Positions 1-64,000 of a stretch of 64,000 nt of DNA are shown piece by piece; position 1 is the stretch's first letter, and the number at the start of each line of letters is the position of its first letter. The translations under genes and the position numbers were made by a program. The notes beneath the pieces are model-generated. The model had not been told where the DNA came from and made no database searches. It was given only the letters and a program-made list of their open reading frames with translations. The stretch is from the NCBI RefSeq assembly GCF_964340395.1, contig NC_135566.1, forward strand, positions 9,194,001 to 9,258,000, read 5' to 3'. Source of the DNA: Glandiceps talaboti. Lineage: Eukaryota > Hemichordata > Enteropneusta > Spengelidae.

Positions 1-254
1 TTCAACCTATATATTTCAATATTCGTCATGTTACACCAAGTCCATGTCAGTTTCTAAGTGATTCGAAACTTCAATTGTAATATAGTACCTATTTGACTGC
101 ATATGTTGGTCATCCAAAGGTGTTGACTAAAATATATAAATAACTACAGATTCGACAAGTAGATTGAATTACTTTTACAATTAATTCCAAATCGTTATTT
201 TCCACTACGCATGTGTACTTGTGCATTCACTCACTGCTCGTCATAAACTTTCAG

Positions 255-30868
<30,614 letters not shown>

Positions 30869-31001
30869 AATAGTTGCTATGCATCTGTAGTTTGTTATGC
30901 CACTAAATTATGGCGTTTTTCCATTGAATTGTCTTGAACTGCTAAGGGATGAGATTAATAGTTCAGTGTAGGATAAAATTGATAATTGTTTCATAAATCA
31001 C

Positions 31002-31007
31002 AATAAA
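31002..31007 (+). promoter_or_regulatory. Polyadenylation signal of gene A
   Basis: An exact AATAAA lies 134 bases after the stop codon and is followed by a G/T-rich stretch. It is a plausible mRNA 3' end. Confidence 0.55.
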
Positions 31008-31125
31008 TTCAAATGAGTATGTAGTAGTGTATAGTACTATGATTACAAAACCTATGTGTAATGTGAAAAATGATCTTCTATTTTAAAACATTTTCGTGCG
31101 GCCATGCATTTTCTCTAGCAAAAAA

Positions 31126-31262
31126 TCTTCCATTTCTCGATTTGACGTTATTTTCCAGAAACATGTTTATTTAGGGGCACAAAACAGATGTCATGAAAAG
31201 TAAAATTGTTTTTGCCGGATGAGAACTAAAATGATTCAAATACCCCATCCCTAACTTAAAGA
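31126..31262 (+). repeat. Intergenic direct repeat, copy 1
   Basis: It begins TCTTCCATTTCTCGATTTGA and later has GATGAGAACTAAAATGAT. Copy 2 is at 32015-32157. Confidence 0.7.
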
Positions 31263-32014
31263 ATTATACTTTTTATAATACATTGAAGAATTTATCTCGC
31301 TCTTAAGTAGCTTATTAATATTGTATTTCAGAAATGGTTCTAATTTAAATTAAACTTTATGCGGGGGGGGGGGGAGTACGCAAATAAATGTTAGATAGTG
31401 CTTTTCCGCACGGGTTTCAAAATTATACCCATTTCGATATATTTTTCCTGAAAAGGGGGATCTCTGATTTAGAATATACACACACCGCAGACCCTTATAT
31501 GACGGGTAACACGACCATCTTAAAGCGTAGTGAGTGTAAGTTATTTGTAGGACTTTTTGAAGGCGAGTTTACCTTTAAGCTCAACGATTTGAGACGCTCC
31601 TAAAACATGTAATATGTACTTGTCAGTACCGAGCCGCATGTTGAGAGAATTTGTAAACAGAAAAGGGGATCCATGTTTAAGGATTTGTTGTAAAAACAAA
31701 CAAACCTTAAGGTATCCATTTGGACGGCACACTCTGTTCCAATGTGAGCACCCCTCCCGTAACTTTAATGTAAGATTAGAGATCTAATTTGTTAGATTGG
31801 AGATCTAATTTGAGACGTACTTTAAATGTACACGCATGTAATTATTAGATTTCAATGCAATTTGATTAAGAGTTACCAGTTCGAAACATATTGATTATCA
31901 ATCAAAATTGTTACGGCATTGATAATGTGTTAGAATTTATAGAAGTTGTTGTAGATTTTGACCTCTTTCCTAACATGTATTTTAGTGCTATGAATTCAAT
32001 ATTAAAGCAAACAT

Positions 32015-32157
32015 TCTTCCATTTCTCGATTTGACGATATTTTGTTATAAAACATTTATATTTAGTGGTATAAAACAGATTCCATCAAAAAGTAAATCGT
32101 TTTCGTCGGATAAGAACTAAAAGGATCCTAAACCATCATTTCCAAACTAAAAAGTTA
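32015..32157 (+). repeat. Intergenic direct repeat, copy 2
   Basis: It matches copy 1 through most of its length (TCTTCCATTTCTCGATTTGA; ATAAGAACTAAAAGGAT), with substitutions and small gaps. Confidence 0.7.
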
Positions 32158-32221
32158 CGTTTCCATGCCACGTTTAACTATTTAGTGGAGTACATGTGTG
32201 GTGATACGATCGACTAAATGT

Positions 32222-32493
<272 letters not shown>

Positions 32494-33824
32494 CGCTATG
32501 TATGTATGGGTGTATTCAAATTTATGTATGTATGTATGTATGTATGTTAAAATAACAGGCTATATTGGATGTTAGAATTATTTTATTTCAAAACGTTTTC
32601 TGCGCATTCATGTTGTTTGGTTATAGATCACATACAGATTGTTTCGTCAATGTCTGATTAAATTGGTTGTGATACCTCAATTTGTACTACAATTGACCAG
32701 AGAACTATAGTATATATTATAAAGACCATACTCAAAAGTTACAACCACTTACATTATGTGTTAATTTTGCTGAATATATAGCCTTTAGTTGATCTCTCAA
32801 CATTTTCGTTCAAGTTTGCTGGTAGTTGATTAGCATCGTGTCAATTATCAAGTTCAATCTCAAATTACGGTTACGAATTCTTGCAAAATATATATTCCCG
32901 AACGTATTAATTACTAGTACATTTCATATTGAAATAATATATCGAAAAGGGACTATCTAACAAATGGCTGTGTACAATTTTAGATTTGTCTGGGTAAGCT
33001 GGCATGAACACACACGGCAGGAATACTTGGATTTTATGTATTTACCATCACTACCAAACCCCTCCGTTCATTAGTGCACAGGGCATTGCTAATTTATGTT
33101 AACCACGCTACCAAATATATATCCTCGAGAAAATGTCATTTCTAAACTCGGTAATTTTTCGTTATCTTCGATTTTCGTTTGACCCCACTTTAATTATCAT
33201 ACTTGTTTATTGAAAATAAGTCGCAATATCAACATACTTGAATGAAATCACAAATAAAAAGTTTCAAAGGTTTATGTATCGGTTATTCTGTTACACAGCA
33301 AAGGCTTTTACGAAAGAACTGTTACGATAATTTGTAAAACAGGTCTTCGTCACTTAATATTAATTATGGCATCATTTGCCTTGAAGAACAACTTAAACAC
33401 TCCGTTGAACGCAAACATAAGGCAGTCCTTAGATTTACAACCGTTGTGCAGTATCACTTGTTAGAAATCTTAGAATGTTTGTATAGTTGCTACCTTCGAA
33501 ACCAACCGTGACGTAATGAACACCAAGGGAAAAGTAAATTGGGCCTAGGATCTGCAACTTATAAAAGACGATAGATACAACATCTCCATCTTGATTATAA
33601 GACAAATTCAACTTTTGAAAAAAATATACTTTGAAAAAAAGACTCCCGTCATCACCAACAGCGCTAGGCTTAAATGCATACCAACTTCATATTATATATT
33701 GTATACCAGGTCTTTTAAAATACCGAGATTAAATATATTCTAATGTCAACACATTTTGTCCGTATATGTAATTCGAATTGAAGAGAAGCAGTCATAGTGT
33801 CTGCTGGAATCTTTGTCACCGTTC

Positions 33825-61985
<28,161 letters not shown>

Positions 61986-62573
61986 CTGTCAAATTTATCA
62001 TAATTGATTAAATCTTCCAATTCTAATTAAACTAATTAACTAATTAAACACTAGCTATGTACAAAAAAGTTGAACTGTGAGCTAGTATTACTATTTTACA
62101 TTCCAACTATTTTTATGTTGTTGTATATATCTTCTTAAAATAATGTTGTAGCAGCAACCTTCCGTTATACCCTATCAGAAATTTAAGAGATTATATACGG
62201 CAGTAAAGAAAAGACATGTTTACGAAATGTATTACTAAATAAAGTTTTCAATGATGTTTATTTACCCGACAGTCGTACATCTTAATACGACTATAGACTT
62301 TCTCAACATGCTATTTCATAAGGTATTCCGCCATCGATATACTATACTAGTACTCGTCAGTTAGGAAATAGGCAGCATTTACGAGTGGTGGGCTAGGAAG
62401 AAAATGGGGGGGGGGGATACCGGGTGGTTGCACAAACAATTTTTTTGGTGTGATCGTTAAAGTGACCATATGGATGTGGATTGGGTATTTATTTTGGATA
62501 TTTGATTTATAAAACAATTTTCTCATGGCTTCCAACTTGAAAAATCAATGTGAAACAACATATGCCAAGTCCT

Positions 62574-62696
62574 TGTTTGTAACTCAATAATTGCAAGAAA
62601 TTAATAAAATATGTGTAAAATGTTTGTTATTGTACGTACAATAACAAACTTTTTACACATTCTTTGACTTGTTGCAATGTAATGAGTTACAAACAC
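62574..62696. mobile_element. Foldback element, about 61-base arms
   Basis: The arms meet at TTGTACGTACAA (62630-62641) and reach TGTTTGTAACTCA on the left and TGAGTTACAAACA on the right. A single-arm copy lies at 9291-9364 in gene A. Confidence 0.8.
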
Positions 62697-62936
62697 AGAC
62701 CTGGTCTATATTGTTTTACATTATTTTTCTAGTAGGAACCCAAGATAACAATGTCACATAAATTATAAATCCAAAGTATATACTCAATCCTCATCCATAT
62801 GGCCACTTTAAGGGAGGGGAGTTGAAAATTTTGATGGTCCAAAAGAGGCCCACGAAATTGTATACTCATGTTCTGAGCCAAAGTAAACCTCAAGACTAGT
62901 CGTTTACCTTGTACGTGTGCAAAAGTGTCCACTCTT

Positions 62937-63293
62937 ACTACAACTGCCGACGTCAGACCATGGACAAATGGAACCCCTTACAAAAAGAGAAAGTGAACAA
63001 CTGTATTGGGATAATAACACTAAGCGCAGCATGTTGGAAGTGCAAAGACTTGTATTACATTCAATCATTTGATGAGAACACAGTTTTATGGCACTTTACA
63101 TAATAATTCAAGTTCACAAACAAATTTCGGGGTCCCCTGAGACCATAAAACTGTACTTATCAAACATTGGTGTGTAATACAAGTCTCTGCTGTTCCAACA
63201 TGCTGAGCCGAGTGTTATTAATCCAATTCTTTTGTTTACTTTCCATGTTTGTAAAAGGTTGTTTATCCACGCTCTAATGTCGGCAGTTGTACC
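62937..63293. mobile_element. Imperfect inverted repeat, about 120-base arms
   Basis: Left arm 62937-63058 pairs with 63170-63293 (ACAACTGCCGAC / GTCGGCAGTTGT; AGCATGTTGGA; AGACTTGTATTACA). By eye, roughly three quarters of the bases match. A 110-base spacer separates them. It looks like an old foldback transposon. Confidence 0.7.
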
Positions 63294-64000
63294 ATATACT
63301 AAGTATTTATTTTTGAAGCAATAACCAAAGGATACTATCTATTTATAGGATCTAATGCATAGGATAGAATCATGTGGTAATATATTGAGAGCAAAATTGG
63401 GGTATCGAAGACAATATTCAAGTACTCTTAGGTTTTCAATAATGTGTATGGTTTGAAATTGTATGCCTCTAAATGGCTTCCTACAGTACATGTATGTCCT
63501 TACTTTAAAAAAAAAGGACTTGCCGTGGAAGTGGGACTACCCTCCCCACTAGCGATCGTGGTGATGCTGTTTCTCACCCAAATCAAGATTGCAATGGAAA
63601 GTCCCGCTTGCAAAGTATATACAAAATGGGAGATCTGTCATTGAAAAGCCCGTGAACATCCATTGTAAAGAATTCTCTTATTATGTATAGACGGCGAAGT
63701 CGATTGACTGTTATCTTAATGTAGTGTACCATATATACACTTGTGCATCTCTAGAATACGTGATGTGAGGGAGGGGTACAGTATAACTTCAGATGTAGCA
63801 TTTGGGTAGGGAAGCTACGAAAATCCTTGGTCCATTTCGTGTGCCATGAAATTCAACATTTTTGAGTAAGTGAAGGGGGGGGGGCGCTGTGAAACAATTT
63901 GACCAAATTATTTTCTCGTCAGCCCCCGGCCGGCGCCCTTGTCGTAAATACTACTTGTTCCCGTACAATGGTTACCGAACTAGTCATACAGAAACCATAT

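Larger units (their letters stand above)
61986..64000. other. Upstream intron of gene B to window edge
   Basis: No exon in phase with 61985 was found. The stretch holds two foldback elements, a poly-G run at 62406, and a degenerate poly-G-linked repeat near 63780-63950. Confidence 0.5.

Noticed and set aside
63444-63644. Plus-strand frame of 66 residues
   Set aside because: No recognisable motif, no splice context and opposite to gene B; probably chance.

Overview
The window looks like metazoan nuclear DNA. It is AT-rich, full of microsatellites, and carries two very large genes split into many short exons (mostly 80-330 bases) by introns with GT..AG ends. The protein family (long arrays of fibronectin-III-like modules with 'TPP' linkers) and the transposon relics fit a marine invertebrate, perhaps a cephalochordate or hemichordate. 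That placement is inference; no sequence here fixes the species.

Gene A (+ strand, 255-30868, 5' end outside the window) has 46 exons plus one optional exon. Joined, they encode about 3,000 residues. The order is: about 14 FN3-like modules (255-15028); an unrecognised beta-rich region with a cysteine cluster and a Thr/Pro linker (15540-18837); more FN3-like modules (19618 to about 23356); an acidic linker and an unrecognised membrane-proximal domain (23538-26753); then one large 1,092-base exon with an RSKR furin-type site, cadherin-like/Big_9-like repeats and an EGF-like domain. A second EGF-like domain, a transmembrane helix and an acidic cytoplasmic tail follow, with a stop at 30868. It reads as a type I cell-surface protein. 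All exon junctions agree in phase except one (22206/23141), where the joined codon is TGA.

Gene B (- strand, 61985 down to 33825, 5' end outside the window) has 47 visible exons. Joined, they total 8,970 bases (2,989 codons plus stop) with every junction in phase. It is a second array of about 20 modules of the same family, with one 573-base exon that carries a galactose-binding/CBM-like module and one short cysteine-rich exon. It ends inside a module with no transmembrane segment, so it is probably secreted unless further exons were missed. The two genes point tail to tail and share intron positions inside the repeat, so they are probably paralogues.

The spacer (30869-33824) has a polyadenylation signal for gene A, a diverged direct repeat, poly-G and a 265-base GA/GGGA purine tract. 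Introns hold transposon relics: AT-flanked palindromes (3759-5184), two non-LTR retrotransposon tails (about 18930-19555 on + and 39955-40240 on -), a Penelope-like GIY-YIG relic (about 26190-26490, -), a Tc1/mariner-type MITE (45186-46080), foldback elements and a roughly 130-base repeat found in introns of both genes. I saw no tRNA, rRNA, CRISPR array or prokaryotic operon structure.
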